This document shows, piece by piece, positions 26,858 through 35,399 of a DNA stretch of 64,000 bases. Origin of the DNA: AP-15 sp963703855 (GTDB taxonomy: Bacteria; Pseudomonadota; Alphaproteobacteria; ATCC43930; CGMCC-115725); NCBI GenBank assembly GCA_963703855.1, contig CAVPFW010000020.1:56082-120081 (forward strand), in the 5' to 3' direction. Numbering within the stretch: position 1 is the stretch's first letter; the number at the start of each line of letters is the position of its first letter. The position numbers were made by a program, and so were the translations under genes. The notes under the pieces were generated by a model. The model ran no database searches and was not told where the DNA came from. It saw only the letters and a list, made by a program, of their open reading frames with translations.

Positions 26858-28221
26858 GCGAAGAGGCAGTGGGAGGCGAGGAAATCGCGCCAGCCCGGGC
26901 AGCGGTCGTCGCCGATCGCGGTGCCGTCGCGCAGCAGCCGCAGCAGGTCGCGGTCGGCTTCCATCGCGGTGCCGCAGGGCAAGGCCAGCCAGCCGATCTC
27001 TTCCGCGCCATCGAGCCGCCGCCAGATCGCGCGATTGAGCTTTACGACTGGCTCGCCGCCGGGTTCGACCGGCATCGCGTCACCGGCGGCGCATAGGGTC
27101 AGCGCAACGTCGAGCAGATCCGGCGCGGGTGCGAGGTCGGCGAGCGGGCGCGGGCCGGCGGCGAGGGCGGCGACGATCGCCCGCGCCGTCGCCGGATCAT
27201 AGGCGCGCTCGCCCCCCGGTGTCGTCGTGGTATCGCGGATTTGGGAAGCCGGGCGGGCCAGCGCGAGAGTGCTTGCCAGCAGGCGGCTGTTGCGCTCGTC
27301 CGCGCCAAGGCGGCGGTTGCCGCGGTCGAAAACGTCGCGGCGCAGCCGCTGATCGAGGAAAAAATCGCGGACCAGCTCGCGCACATCCGGATCGGCGATG
27401 GGCGCCAAGATCTCGGCTGCAGCTTTGCTGAGCACCAGCCGGTCGAAGTTCTCGCTCAACGTCGCCGAACCGACCGGGGCGAGGCCGATCTCCGCCATCG
27501 CGGCGCGCATTTCGGTCACATAGAGCGGCTGCCACCCGGCGTGCATGAATTCGTGGACGAGATAGCCCGGGGCGTAGGCCTCCGGCCGCGCTTTGAGCTC
27601 GGCGAGGGTAAAGCTCGACGCCATTGCCGGGACCCCGGCGTCGGCGAGCGAGCGGGCGATCGCGGCGGCCGCGGCAAACCGTGCGGCGCTGTCGCCGAGG
27701 GCGGTCCGGCCGAGCTCGCGCACCAGGCGCTGAAACGGCAGGTCGCGCGCCCAACCCGGCATCGCGTTGTAGCTGACATAGATGAGCCCGCCGGGCTTGA
27801 GTTGGCGATCGATGAACCCGCGCAGCGCGTCCTGGCTCGCCGCATCGACCCAGCTGTAGACGCCGTGCGCGACGATGTAATCGAGGGGCGGCAGGTCGAG
27901 ATCGATAGCCGCGGCGAAATCGACGAGGTGAAAGCGCACGTTCCCGATCCCGGCCTCGCCGGCGAGGCGGCGGGCATGGTCGATGTGCGCCGGCATCGCG
28001 TCGATCCCGTGGAACATGCCGCGCGGATGGGTGGCGGCGAGCATGGCGGCGGTCACCCCCTGGCCGCAGCCGAGATCGCACCAGGCGAAACCGTGGTCGC
28101 GGGCGGGCGGCTCGACCCCGCAGACCAGCGCCGCATGGTCGAGCCAGGCCGGCGCCAGCATCGGCTTGAAGTCGCGCAGATAGGGAATGTCGGTCACATA
28201 GCCGCGGAGATCGCGCGTCAT
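26851..28221 (-). CDS. SAM-dependent methyltransferase with regulatory domain
   Basis: A 456-residue class I methyltransferase. Motif I is FAWCDLGCGQGVTAAMLA (about residues 45-62), with LDYIVAHGVYSWVDAASQD and YVSYNAMPGWARDLPFQRL further on. The central and C-terminal part (EFMHAGWQPLYVTEMRAAMA, then LVRDFFLDQRLRRDVFDRG) corresponds to the predicted methyltransferase regulatory domain common in proteobacteria. The gene is divergent from the cyclase gene and convergent, with a 7-nt overlap, with the GNAT gene. The methylated target is unknown. Confidence 0.87.
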   Translation of the reverse strand: MTRDLRGYVTDIPYLRDFKPMLAPAWLDHAALVCGVEPPARDHGFAWCDLGCGQGVTAAMLAATHPRGMFHGIDAMPAHIDHARRLAGEAGIGNVRFHLVDFAAAIDLDLPPLDYIVAHGVYSWVDAASQDALRGFIDRQLKPGGLIYVSYNAMPGWARDLPFQRLVRELGRTALGDSAARFAAAAAIARSLADAGVPAMASSFTLAELKARPEAYAPGYLVHEFMHAGWQPLYVTEMRAAMAEIGLAPVGSATLSENFDRLVLSKAAAEILAPIADPDVRELVRDFFLDQRLRRDVFDRGNRRLGADERNSRLLASTLALARPASQIRDTTTTPGGERAYDPATARAIVAALAAGPRPLADLAPAPDLLDVALTLCAAGDAMPVEPGGEPVVKLNRAIWRRLDGAEEIGWLALPCGTAMEADRDLLRLLRDGTAIGDDRCPGWRDFLASHCLFAQ

Positions 28222-28291
28222 CGCCTGTCTCCGGTTGGGCGCACCCGGCGGCGCAGGGTTGTAAACCGATAGCCAAAAGAAATGCTATATC

Positions 28292-30220
28292 ATGCTCACC
28301 GATCCGAACGTTTCCGGGGTGACCGCCCTTGAGGAGGGCCACGTGGTAGAAGGCCAAGCGGTCGAGCGCAAGCTCGCCGCGATCTTTGCCGCCGACGTCG
28401 CCGAGTACAGCCGGCTGATGGGGATCGACGAAGTCGGCACCTTGCGCCGGCTGCAGGCCTATCGCGAGATCCTCGATCAGCTGGTTGCGGTCCACCACGG
28501 CCGCATCTTCAACACTGCCGGCGACAGCGTGATCGCGGATTTCGGCAGCGCGGTCGACGCCGTCGAATGTGCGGTCGCGGTGCAGCAGGCGATCGCCCGG
28601 GAAAACGCCGACCGCCCGCCGGAAGAGCAGATGCGGTTCCGCATCGGCGTCCATGTCGGCGACGTGATCGTCGAGGGATCGAACCTCTACGGCGACAGCG
28701 TCAACATCGCCGCCCGCCTCGAGGCATTGGCCGAGCCCGGCGGCGTGTGCCTATCCGGCGCCGTGCGCGAGCAGATCGGAACCCGGCTGCCGGTAGCCTT
28801 TACCACGCTCGGCGAGCAGCGGGTCAAAAACATCGTCGAGCCGGTGCGCGCCTTCAGGATCGAGGGCAGCCCCGGCCAGCTCCGGTCGGCAGCCGCCACG
28901 CGAGGGCGGCCCATGCGCCGCCTCGTCCTAGGTCTTGCCGCCGCTGCCGTCCTGCTGATCGCAGCGGGCGCGGCGTGGCGGCTGTGGTCTGGTCCATCCG
29001 TGGTATCGAGCGCGCCTGCGCCGCGGCTGTCGATGGTGGTGCTGCCCTTCGCCAATCTCAGCAACGACCCGCAGCAGGAGTATTTCGCCGACGGCATCAC
29101 CGACGATCTGACCACCGATCTGTCGCGGATCGAGGGCAGCCTGATGATCGCCCGCAACACCGCCTTTACCTATAAGGGCAAGGAGGTCGATGCCAAGCAG
29201 ATCGGGCGCGAGCTCGGCGTGCGCTATGTCCTCGAAGGCAGCGTCCAGCGCTCGGGCAAGGAGGTTCGCGTCAATGTGCAGCTGGTCGACGCCGAAACCG
29301 ACGCGCAATTGTGGGCGGAACGGTTCGACCGCGATCTCGGCGACCTGTTCGCGCTGCAGAACGAGATCACCGCGCGCATCGCCCGCGCGCTGCAGTCGCA
29401 GCTGGCGATCGCCGAAGCCGCCCGCCCGATCGCCCATCCCGATGCGCTCGACTATATCCTGCGCGGGCGCGCCCAGCTGACAAAGCCGATCTCGCGCGAG
29501 ACTTACGACGAAGCGGTGCGCGATTTCGAAACCGCGCTGGCGCTCGATCCGCACGCCGTCGACGCGCGGGCTTGGCTGGCCGTCGTGCTCGCGGTTCGCG
29601 TCCTCGACGAGCTGAGCGATTTTCCGAGCGTCGACCTGCACCGCGCCGAGCAGCTTGCAGGCGAGGCGCTGGCGGCGACACCCAACAGCCCGCTGGCGCA
29701 TGCCGCACGGGGTCAGGTGCTGCGTGCGGAAGGGCGCTGCCAGGAAGCCATACCCGAATACGAGGCCTCGATCGCGATCGATCGCAGCCGAGCGCCGCTT
29801 TACGCCCATGTCGGCTGGTGCAAGTTCCTGACCGGGTCGGTCGATGCGGTGGTCCCCTATTTCGAGCAGGCCATTCGTCTCAGCCCGCACGAACCCGGCA
29901 TCGCCGTATGGCACGGCCGGCTGGGCATCGCAAAATTGCTCCAGTCGCAGACCGACGAGGCTCTGGTGTGGCTTGAGAAGGCGCGCAGCGAAAACGCCCG
30001 CCTGCCGTTTGTCCACGCCTATCTCGCAGCCGCTTACGCGCTCGCGGGCGACACCGAGCGCGCCCGCAGGGAGCTCGCCGAAGCGCAGCGCCTCAACCCG
30101 GGCTACGCCAGCCTGGCGCAGGTCGAGAAATCGAGCCTGTACGGCAACCCCAAGATCCGCGCCTTCGCCGAAGCCACCTATTTTCCCGGCCTGCGCCGCG
30201 CCGGGATGCCCGAAAACTGA
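28292..30220 (+). CDS. Class III adenylate/guanylate cyclase with TPR repeats
   Basis: A 642-residue signalling protein. The N-terminal cyclase domain has metal-binding aspartates in IFAADVAEYSRLMG (about residue 34) and NTAGDSVIADFGS (about 77), and the transition-state pair in YGDSVNIAARLEAL (about 136-142), so it looks active. A single membrane segment at about 210-232 (LGLAAAAVLLIAAGAAWRL) is followed by a TolB-like region (MVVLPFANLSNDPQQEYFAD). At least four TPR-like repeats run to the C-terminus. The TPR part would lie outside the inner membrane if the cyclase is cytoplasmic. It probably makes cAMP; the signal is unknown. Confidence 0.9.
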   Translation: MLTDPNVSGVTALEEGHVVEGQAVERKLAAIFAADVAEYSRLMGIDEVGTLRRLQAYREILDQLVAVHHGRIFNTAGDSVIADFGSAVDAVECAVAVQQAIARENADRPPEEQMRFRIGVHVGDVIVEGSNLYGDSVNIAARLEALAEPGGVCLSGAVREQIGTRLPVAFTTLGEQRVKNIVEPVRAFRIEGSPGQLRSAAATRGRPMRRLVLGLAAAAVLLIAAGAAWRLWSGPSVVSSAPAPRLSMVVLPFANLSNDPQQEYFADGITDDLTTDLSRIEGSLMIARNTAFTYKGKEVDAKQIGRELGVRYVLEGSVQRSGKEVRVNVQLVDAETDAQLWAERFDRDLGDLFALQNEITARIARALQSQLAIAEAARPIAHPDALDYILRGRAQLTKPISRETYDEAVRDFETALALDPHAVDARAWLAVVLAVRVLDELSDFPSVDLHRAEQLAGEALAATPNSPLAHAARGQVLRAEGRCQEAIPEYEASIAIDRSRAPLYAHVGWCKFLTGSVDAVVPYFEQAIRLSPHEPGIAVWHGRLGIAKLLQSQTDEALVWLEKARSENARLPFVHAYLAAAYALAGDTERARRELAEAQRLNPGYASLAQVEKSSLYGNPKIRAFAEATYFPGLRRAGMPEN

Positions 30221-30295
30221 CCCCTTCGATCGCCGGTGAACCCGCGGCGCCTCGCCGCGTTAGCCGGATGTCGATCGAATGGCGGCGAGCGAGCG

Positions 30296-30550
30296 ATGTC
30301 GCTGCTCGGCGTCACGGCGGCAAGCGGCGGTTTTGCGGTTCTGCTCGCGCTTGCGGCCTGCGGCGGGTCGCCCTGGACGCTCGCCAAGTCGCACGACGAT
30401 ATCGCATTGCGATGGTACCCGGACACCACCCCGGCCGCCGCCGCGGACGAGGTCGCCCCGCTGCACTGCCGGTCATGGGGCAAATATGCCGAGCTCGCCT
30501 CCGACGCGCAGGACGGCAGCGCCGAGATCGCCCGCTTTCGCTGCCGCTGA
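30296..30550 (+). CDS. Small lipoprotein of unknown function
   Basis: An 84-residue protein with a lipoprotein signal (GGFAVLLALAACGG; the lipobox cysteine is at about residue 23). A short mature part, SPWTLAKSHDDIALRWYPD, follows, with two further cysteines (PLHCRSWGKYAEL and a terminal FRCR) that could form a disulfide. The ATG at 30296 places the signal correctly; a longer in-frame GTG-type start does not. It lies between the cyclase and ridA-like genes on the same strand. I do not recognise the family. Confidence 0.7.
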   Translation: MSLLGVTAASGGFAVLLALAACGGSPWTLAKSHDDIALRWYPDTTPAAAADEVAPLHCRSWGKYAELASDAQDGSAEIARFRCR

Positions 30551-30604
30551 AACCCGCCGCCGCTTCGGCTATGATCCAGCGCCAGCGGCTGCGGAGACGA
30601 CGAG

Positions 30605-31063
30605 ATGAAAACCGAGCAACGGCTGAACGAGCTGGGGATCACCCTTCCCGCGGTCGGCGGGCCGATCGGCAACTACGTCCACGCCAAGCGCGCGGGCAAT
30701 CTGCTCTATCTTTCGGGCAAGGGCCCGCCGAATGTCGATGGCCGGATGCCGCAGGGCAAGCTCGGCGCCGGCATGTCGGTCGAGGAAGGGTATCGGCATG
30801 CTCGCGGGGTCGGGCTGGTGCTGATCGCGGCGCTGCGCGATGCGCTCGGCGATCTCGACCGGGTCGAAGACATCGTCAAGGTGCTGGGCATGGTTAACGC
30901 CGCGCCTGATTTCGAGGATCACCCCAAGGTCGTCAATGGCTGCTCGGACCTGTTTGTCGAAATCTTCGGCGAGCGCGGCCGGCACGCCCGCTCGGCGGTT
31001 GGGATGAGCTCGCTGCCCGGCGGCATCCCGGTCGAGATCGAGATCATCGTCGCGGTCAAATGA
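30605..31063 (+). CDS. RidA family protein (YjgF/YER057c/UK114)
   Basis: A 152-residue RidA-like protein. Family members hydrolyse reactive enamine/imine intermediates or act in catabolic operons. It has GNLLYLSGKGPPNVDGRMPQ (about residues 36-55), VEDIVKVLGMVNAAPDF and the arginine-containing motif HARSAVGMSSLPGGIPVEIE, where the conserved Arg contacts the substrate carboxylate. The longer N-terminus and the LNELGITLP start place it in the subgroup of about 150 residues. GGAGACGACGAG precedes the ATG. The transporter gene begins 3 nt after its stop, so the two are probably co-transcribed. Confidence 0.9.
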   Translation: MKTEQRLNELGITLPAVGGPIGNYVHAKRAGNLLYLSGKGPPNVDGRMPQGKLGAGMSVEEGYRHARGVGLVLIAALRDALGDLDRVEDIVKVLGMVNAAPDFEDHPKVVNGCSDLFVEIFGERGRHARSAVGMSSLPGGIPVEIEIIVAVK

Positions 31064-31066
31064 CCG

Positions 31067-32425
31067 GTGCGGGTCAGGGGTAGGGCGCGGGCGCGGCCGG
31101 GCCGGCAACAACAGCTGGTCGCTTCGGTCGAGCACGGCGGCGGGGCATCAGCCATCGGCGCCGAGCCGCCCTCGGCGCGCCGGCAGGTCCGGCGGCTGAT
31201 GCTGTTCTTCGCCCTCGTCTATGTCGTCGAGGGCATGGGGCAGACCGGCGGGCTGATCGCGCAGCCGCTCAATTATTTTCTGAAGCAGGTCTACGGCTGG
31301 ACCCCGGTCCAGGTGACCGCCTGGCTGACGGTTTTGAACCTTCCCTGGATCATCAAGCCGGTGTACGGGATCGTCTCCGATTTCGTGCCGCTGTTCGGCT
31401 ATCGCCGCAAGGCTTATCTGGTCATCGCCAACGCGGCGGCGGCCGGCGCCTACGCCTGGGTCGTGTGCATCGACCAGCCGGGCGCGCTCATTCTGGTGCT
31501 GCTGCTGACCGCCTATGCGATGGCGATCTCGAGCACGCTGTGCGGCGCGGTGCTGGTCGAGAACGGCCAGCGGCTTCATGCCAGCGACCGGTTCGTCAAC
31601 CAGCAATGGCTGTGGTTCAACATCGCGGCGATGGCGAGCGCCTTGGTCGGCGGCGAGCTGGTCCAGCATTTGTCGTCGACCGGCGCGCTGCACGCGGCTG
31701 CGGCGATCATCGCCGTCGCCCCGCTGATGGCGATTTTCGGCACCCTCTATCTGATCCACGAGACCCCGAGCCGTCTCGACCTTGCCGAGCTAAAGAACAC
31801 CTTCCGCGCCCTGGTCGCCACCTTCACCCTGAAGGAATTGTGGATCATCGGATTGTTTCTGTTCCTCTATTATCTCAATCCGGGGTTCGGTCTTCCGCTC
31901 TATTATTACATGACCGACACACTCAAATTCTCGCAGGGCTACATCGGCATCCTCGGCGCGATCAATTCCGCCGGATGGATCATCGCCGCGCTGTTCTATC
32001 GGAGATTATTCGACGGGATGACCTCGAAGCGGCTGCTGAATCTGAGCATCCTGCTCGGCACGGCGACCGCGGCGGCCTATCTGCTGCTGTCGAACGAGAT
32101 CAGCGCCGCGATCGTCAACCTGTTCAGCGGGGCGGCCGGGATGGTCGCCTTTGTCGCGACCCTGAGCCTCGCCGCCGATTACTGCCCGAAGCGGGCGGAG
32201 GGGTTCGCCTTCGCTGCGCTGATGTCGTTGCTCAACCTGTCGTCGGCCCTGTCCAACAATCTCGGCGCGTTGCTCTACGAGCATGTCTTCCACAACCGGC
32301 TCGCGCCGCTGATCGTGGTATCGGCTGGCTCGACCGCGGTGATCTTCTTGCTCGTCCCGCTGTTGCGCCTCGGCGACAAGCAGCCGGGCGAACCCGCCCG
32401 CGCCGCCGATGCCGGCGCGGATTAG
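31067..32425 (+). CDS. BT1/MFS-type transporter
   Basis: A protein of about 450 residues with about twelve membrane segments, beginning RRLMLFFALVYVVEGMGQTG and including LPWIIKPVYGIVSDFVPLFG, a motif of the folate-biopterin transporter (BT1) branch of the MFS. The second half has YYYMTDTLKFSQGYIGILG and YCPKRAEGFAFAALMSLLNL. The GTG at 31067 overlaps the end of the ridA-like unit and is the most upstream start. The first 40 residues are basic and unlike relatives, so the true start may lie further in. The substrate is unknown. Confidence 0.82.
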   Translation: MRVRGRARARPGRQQQLVASVEHGGGASAIGAEPPSARRQVRRLMLFFALVYVVEGMGQTGGLIAQPLNYFLKQVYGWTPVQVTAWLTVLNLPWIIKPVYGIVSDFVPLFGYRRKAYLVIANAAAAGAYAWVVCIDQPGALILVLLLTAYAMAISSTLCGAVLVENGQRLHASDRFVNQQWLWFNIAAMASALVGGELVQHLSSTGALHAAAAIIAVAPLMAIFGTLYLIHETPSRLDLAELKNTFRALVATFTLKELWIIGLFLFLYYLNPGFGLPLYYYMTDTLKFSQGYIGILGAINSAGWIIAALFYRRLFDGMTSKRLLNLSILLGTATAAAYLLLSNEISAAIVNLFSGAAGMVAFVATLSLAADYCPKRAEGFAFAALMSLLNLSSALSNNLGALLYEHVFHNRLAPLIVVSAGSTAVIFLLVPLLRLGDKQPGEPARAADAGAD

Positions 32426-32448
32426 AGGCGTTTCGACCGGCTTGGCGT

Positions 32449-32581
32449 GCTGTCATTGCGGGGAGCGCCTCGCGCGACGCAGCAATCCCGATCGGGCAAG
32501 CTTTCGGTGGCCTGAGATTGCTTCGCGGAGTTTATCCTCGGGCCGCGCGAAGCGTGGAACCGTGGGGCTCGCTATGACAAT
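32449..32581. repeat. Paired repeat, TGTCATTGCGGGGAGCG type
   Basis: TGTCATTGCGGGGAGCG at the left and CGCTATGACA at the right are inverted relative to each other, with GCAATCCC and GATTGCTTCGCG inside. This is the widespread intergenic REP-like pair of alpha- and other proteobacteria. It fills most of the convergent gap between the transporter and the deacetylase gene. Confidence 0.65.
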
Positions 32582-32615
32582 CCGAGATAGCGGTTCGATC
32601 TGATCGAAGCCTGCG

Positions 32616-33512
32616 CTAGTCCGAGCCGGGAATGGTCCCCTTAGGCAACCCCTCGCAGTAGCGCGCGATCTCGCCGGGGGTGGTGATCCACAGCGCCTCG
32701 CGCTGATCGAGGATGTGGCGGATTGCGCCGCGGAAGGCGCGCAGCCTGAACGGCTGGCCGATAATGAAGGGATGCACCGAGACCGCGAAGACCAGCGGGT
32801 ATTTCCGCGACTGCTCGAGCATCTCGTCGAACTGGTCGACGATCATCTCGGCGAATTGGCGCCCGGTGTGGCGGCGGTAGACGAGCGACGGCGAATCGTT
32901 GAGCTCGAGCGGGTAGGGCACCGACAGGATCGGCCCGGAGCGCGTGCGCATCCAGACCGGCTGGTCGTCCATCGCCCAATCCATCACATAGCGGTAGCCG
33001 GCCTCCTTCAGCAGATCGAGGGTCACCCCGCTCTGGGCGATATAGGGGCCGAGCCAGCCCTCGGGGCGCCGGCCGGAGAGCCGGGTCACCACCTTGGTGC
33101 ATTCGGCGATCAGCCGCGCCTCGTCCTCCTCCCACAGCCCGTCCTGGCGCTCGGAATTGGTGCGGCCGTGGCCGACATATTCGTCGCCGCGTGCGTTGAG
33201 GCGCTCGACAATGTCGGGGCAGTATTCGAGCACCGCCGAGTTGACGTTGTGCGCGCCCGGCAGCGCGAACTCGTCGAGCAGGTCGAGGTAGTACCACAGG
33301 CCGACCCGGTTGCCGTAGTCGCGCCAGGCGTAATTCCGGTGGCTCTGCGCCGCCGCCGCCCCGGTCGAATCGCTGCCGAGGCCAGCCCCAAAGGCGAAAT
33401 GCTCGATGTTGTTGTTGAAGGTGACGGCGAGGCGCTTGCCCTCGGGCCACTCGTATTGCGGCCGCTTGGTGATCGGGACGTAGTCGTAACGGCGGTGCGC
33501 GGGGAGTTTCAT
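32616..33512 (-). CDS. Polysaccharide deacetylase family protein (PuuE-like)
   Basis: A 298-residue NodB-homology protein. Landmarks are RLAVTFNNNIEHFAFG, VNSAVLEYCPDIVERLNARG, EYVGHGRTNSERQDGLWEED and PEGWLGPYIAQSGVTLDLL. The organisation is that of cytoplasmic PuuE/allantoinase-like deacetylases acting on amide bonds of small molecules, not the chitin enzymes. The classical NodB first motif (T/SFDD) is replaced by TFNNN, so the metal centre may be altered or absent. The start ATG is at 33512. Its catalytic substrate is not predictable. Confidence 0.85.
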   Translation of the reverse strand: MKLPAHRRYDYVPITKRPQYEWPEGKRLAVTFNNNIEHFAFGAGLGSDSTGAAAAQSHRNYAWRDYGNRVGLWYYLDLLDEFALPGAHNVNSAVLEYCPDIVERLNARGDEYVGHGRTNSERQDGLWEEDEARLIAECTKVVTRLSGRRPEGWLGPYIAQSGVTLDLLKEAGYRYVMDWAMDDQPVWMRTRSGPILSVPYPLELNDSPSLVYRRHTGRQFAEMIVDQFDEMLEQSRKYPLVFAVSVHPFIIGQPFRLRAFRGAIRHILDQREALWITTPGEIARYCEGLPKGTIPGSD

Positions 33513-33580
33513 CGGGTCAGCTCAAAATTGGGACGAATGCCCGAGGCACCCTCACCCGCCCAGCCTATCGGCTGTGTCCC

Positions 33581-33605
33581 CCCTCTCCCGCATTGCGGGA
33601 GAGGG
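33581..33605. repeat. Perfect palindrome CCCTCTCCCG / CGGGAGAGGG
   Basis: A 10-bp perfect stem with a CATTG loop in the gap between two minus-strand genes, the best-conserved copy of the CCCTCTCCC family in the window. Flanking CTCACCCGCC and GCGGGTGAGG extend the symmetry. Confidence 0.7.
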
Positions 33606-33669
33606 TGCTGAGCGCAGCGAGGCGGGTGAGGGTGGTACTCGTGCCGAGCGCAGCAAAGTGGGTGAGGGC

Positions 33670-34470
33670 TCACCGGCCCGTGAAAGCCGGCTTGCGCTTC
33701 TCCATGAAGGCGGTGCGGCCTTCGGCGTAATCCGCGCTCGCAAAGCATTCGTCGACCAAACGCTTGCACAGTGCCAGGTCGCGCGCGAACTCGTCCTTCA
33801 GCGCCTCGCGAATGTTCACCTTGGCCGAACGCACCGTCAACGGGGCATTGGCCGCGATCATCTCGCAAGAGGTCTTGACGTAAGCCTCCAATTCCCCGGC
33901 CGGCACGACCTGGTTGACCAGGCCCATGCGCAATGCCTCCTCGGCGGTGAATTGGCGCGCGGTGAAAAAGATCTCGCGGGCATAGGCCGGGCCGACCAGG
34001 TCGACCAGCCGCTTGATGCCGTCATAGGCGTAGCCGAGGCCGAGCTTGGCCGCCGGAACGCCGAACTTCGAGCCCTCGGCGGCAATCCGCATATCGCAGG
34101 CCAAGGCGGTGCCGACCCCGCCGCCGATGCAATAGCCCGATATCATCGCGATCGTCGGCTTCAGGGTCTCTTGCAGGCGCATGCGCGCGCCCTCGGAAAT
34201 TTTTGAGTAGGCGGCGGCTGCCTCCTCCGACGCGCGCTTTTCCTTGAACTCGGAGATGTCGGCGCCGGAGACGAAGGCCCGCCCGCCGGCCCCGCTGACG
34301 ACGATCACCCGGATCGCGTCGTCGCCCTCGAAATCGTCGATGATCCGGGCCACCCCCTGCCACATCTCGAGCGAAACGGCGTTGTGCCGCGCCGGATTGT
34401 TGAAGATCAGATGGCCGATCGCACCGTCCTTCCGGGCGATCATCTTGCTGGTCAATGGCTGGTCGAGCAT
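33670..34470 (-). CDS. Enoyl-CoA hydratase/isomerase family protein
   Basis: A 266-residue crotonase-fold enzyme acting on acyl-CoA thioesters. The oxyanion-hole segments are GAGGRAFVSGADISEF (about residues 60-75) and SGYCIGGGVGTALACDMRIA (about 105-124). The C-terminal FMEKRKPAFTGR is the usual crotonase tail. The position of the usual first catalytic Glu reads SKFGVPAAKLGLG, so the exact reaction (hydration or otherwise) is unclear. The ATG at 34470 gives MLDQPLTSKM. A longer in-frame extension has no similarity. Confidence 0.9.
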   Translation of the reverse strand: MLDQPLTSKMIARKDGAIGHLIFNNPARHNAVSLEMWQGVARIIDDFEGDDAIRVIVVSGAGGRAFVSGADISEFKEKRASEEAAAAYSKISEGARMRLQETLKPTIAMISGYCIGGGVGTALACDMRIAAEGSKFGVPAAKLGLGYAYDGIKRLVDLVGPAYAREIFFTARQFTAEEALRMGLVNQVVPAGELEAYVKTSCEMIAANAPLTVRSAKVNIREALKDEFARDLALCKRLVDECFASADYAEGRTAFMEKRKPAFTGR

Positions 34471-34792
34471 GGCGGCGTTCGCTCCTCGTCGATGGAGGGT
34501 CCAGTTTGATCGCTCGATTGTGGCAGATGGCGCGGCAATGTGCATCCGCGCATTCTCGTCGGCCTCTACCCCCGCGCCACGGCCAAGCCGCCGACGCTGG
34601 GAACGTGTCGAATGGTCGGTCGGGCCGGATCCCAGTAGGTCGTGACTGCCGCCGGCAGGCCCAGAGTCAATCCTCGGCCGACGCCTACGGCCCCATCGGT
34701 CACGATCGCCGCTCTTTGGGTTTCGCTGATGATGTGCTTCCCTGCCGGGGCTGGTTGGGAATAACGGATCAACGCAAGCTCGCGAGGCGCCG
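34471..34792. other. Divergent intergenic region
   Basis: 322 nt between the divergently transcribed enoyl-CoA hydratase and VOC genes. Short frames exist but none is recognisable. It should contain both promoters. I see no clear operator or repeat. Confidence 0.4.
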
Positions 34793-35191
34793 ATGTTCAA
34801 GAGAATCGACCACGTCGAGATCGTCACCGACCAGCCGGCTCGAACGGTACAGTTCTACACCGAGGTGCTGGGCTTCACCGTGAAGTTCTGCGACCGGGTC
34901 GAGCGCTCGAGTCTCGGGGTGCCGATCGACCTTGTCTACCTCGAGCTCGGCGGGACCGTCGTCGAGCTGATTTCGTACGATGGCGCTACCGTCGACCCGG
35001 CTCCGCAAAACGAGCATCTCGGCTACCGCATGATCGCGCTCGAAGTCGACGACATGCAGAAGGCGGCCGACTATCTGAAGGCCAAGGGGGTCGACATCGT
35101 CTGGGGGCCGCGAGTGCGCGAGACCTATGCCAGGGCGGAGATCCGCGACCCGAACGGCAACCACATCGAACTGCGGCAGTGGTTCCAATGA
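34793..35191 (+). CDS. VOC family protein (glyoxalase-like)
   Basis: A 132-residue vicinal-oxygen-chelate protein with two paired beta-alpha-beta units. It begins FKRIDHVEIVTDQPARTVQF, where His at about residue 7 is a metal ligand. Later are VYLELGGTVVELISYD (Glu ligand) and IRDPNGNHIELRQW (Glu ligand in HIEL). The metal site appears intact, so a lyase, isomerase or dioxygenase role is possible; the substrate is unknown. The ATG at 34793 has a GCGAGGCG element upstream. Confidence 0.87.
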   Translation: MFKRIDHVEIVTDQPARTVQFYTEVLGFTVKFCDRVERSSLGVPIDLVYLELGGTVVELISYDGATVDPAPQNEHLGYRMIALEVDDMQKAADYLKAKGVDIVWGPRVRETYARAEIRDPNGNHIELRQWFQ

Positions 35192-35399
35192 GCGGCAGCG
35201 GGCAACCGAGGTTTGTTGCATCGCTTCGCCCCGGATCAGAAGCAGCGCAACCGACGGCGCCTGAAGATGGCCCTCGCTTTCGCGATGGAGACCGAGGGGT
35301 CGAATTGTTCTCCCTGCGCCCGCCGGTCCGTCTCAGCAGTCGATCTCGTCGCTGCAGGCGAAGCGGCCCCGAGGGGCCGCACGCCGCATCGAGGCCGCT

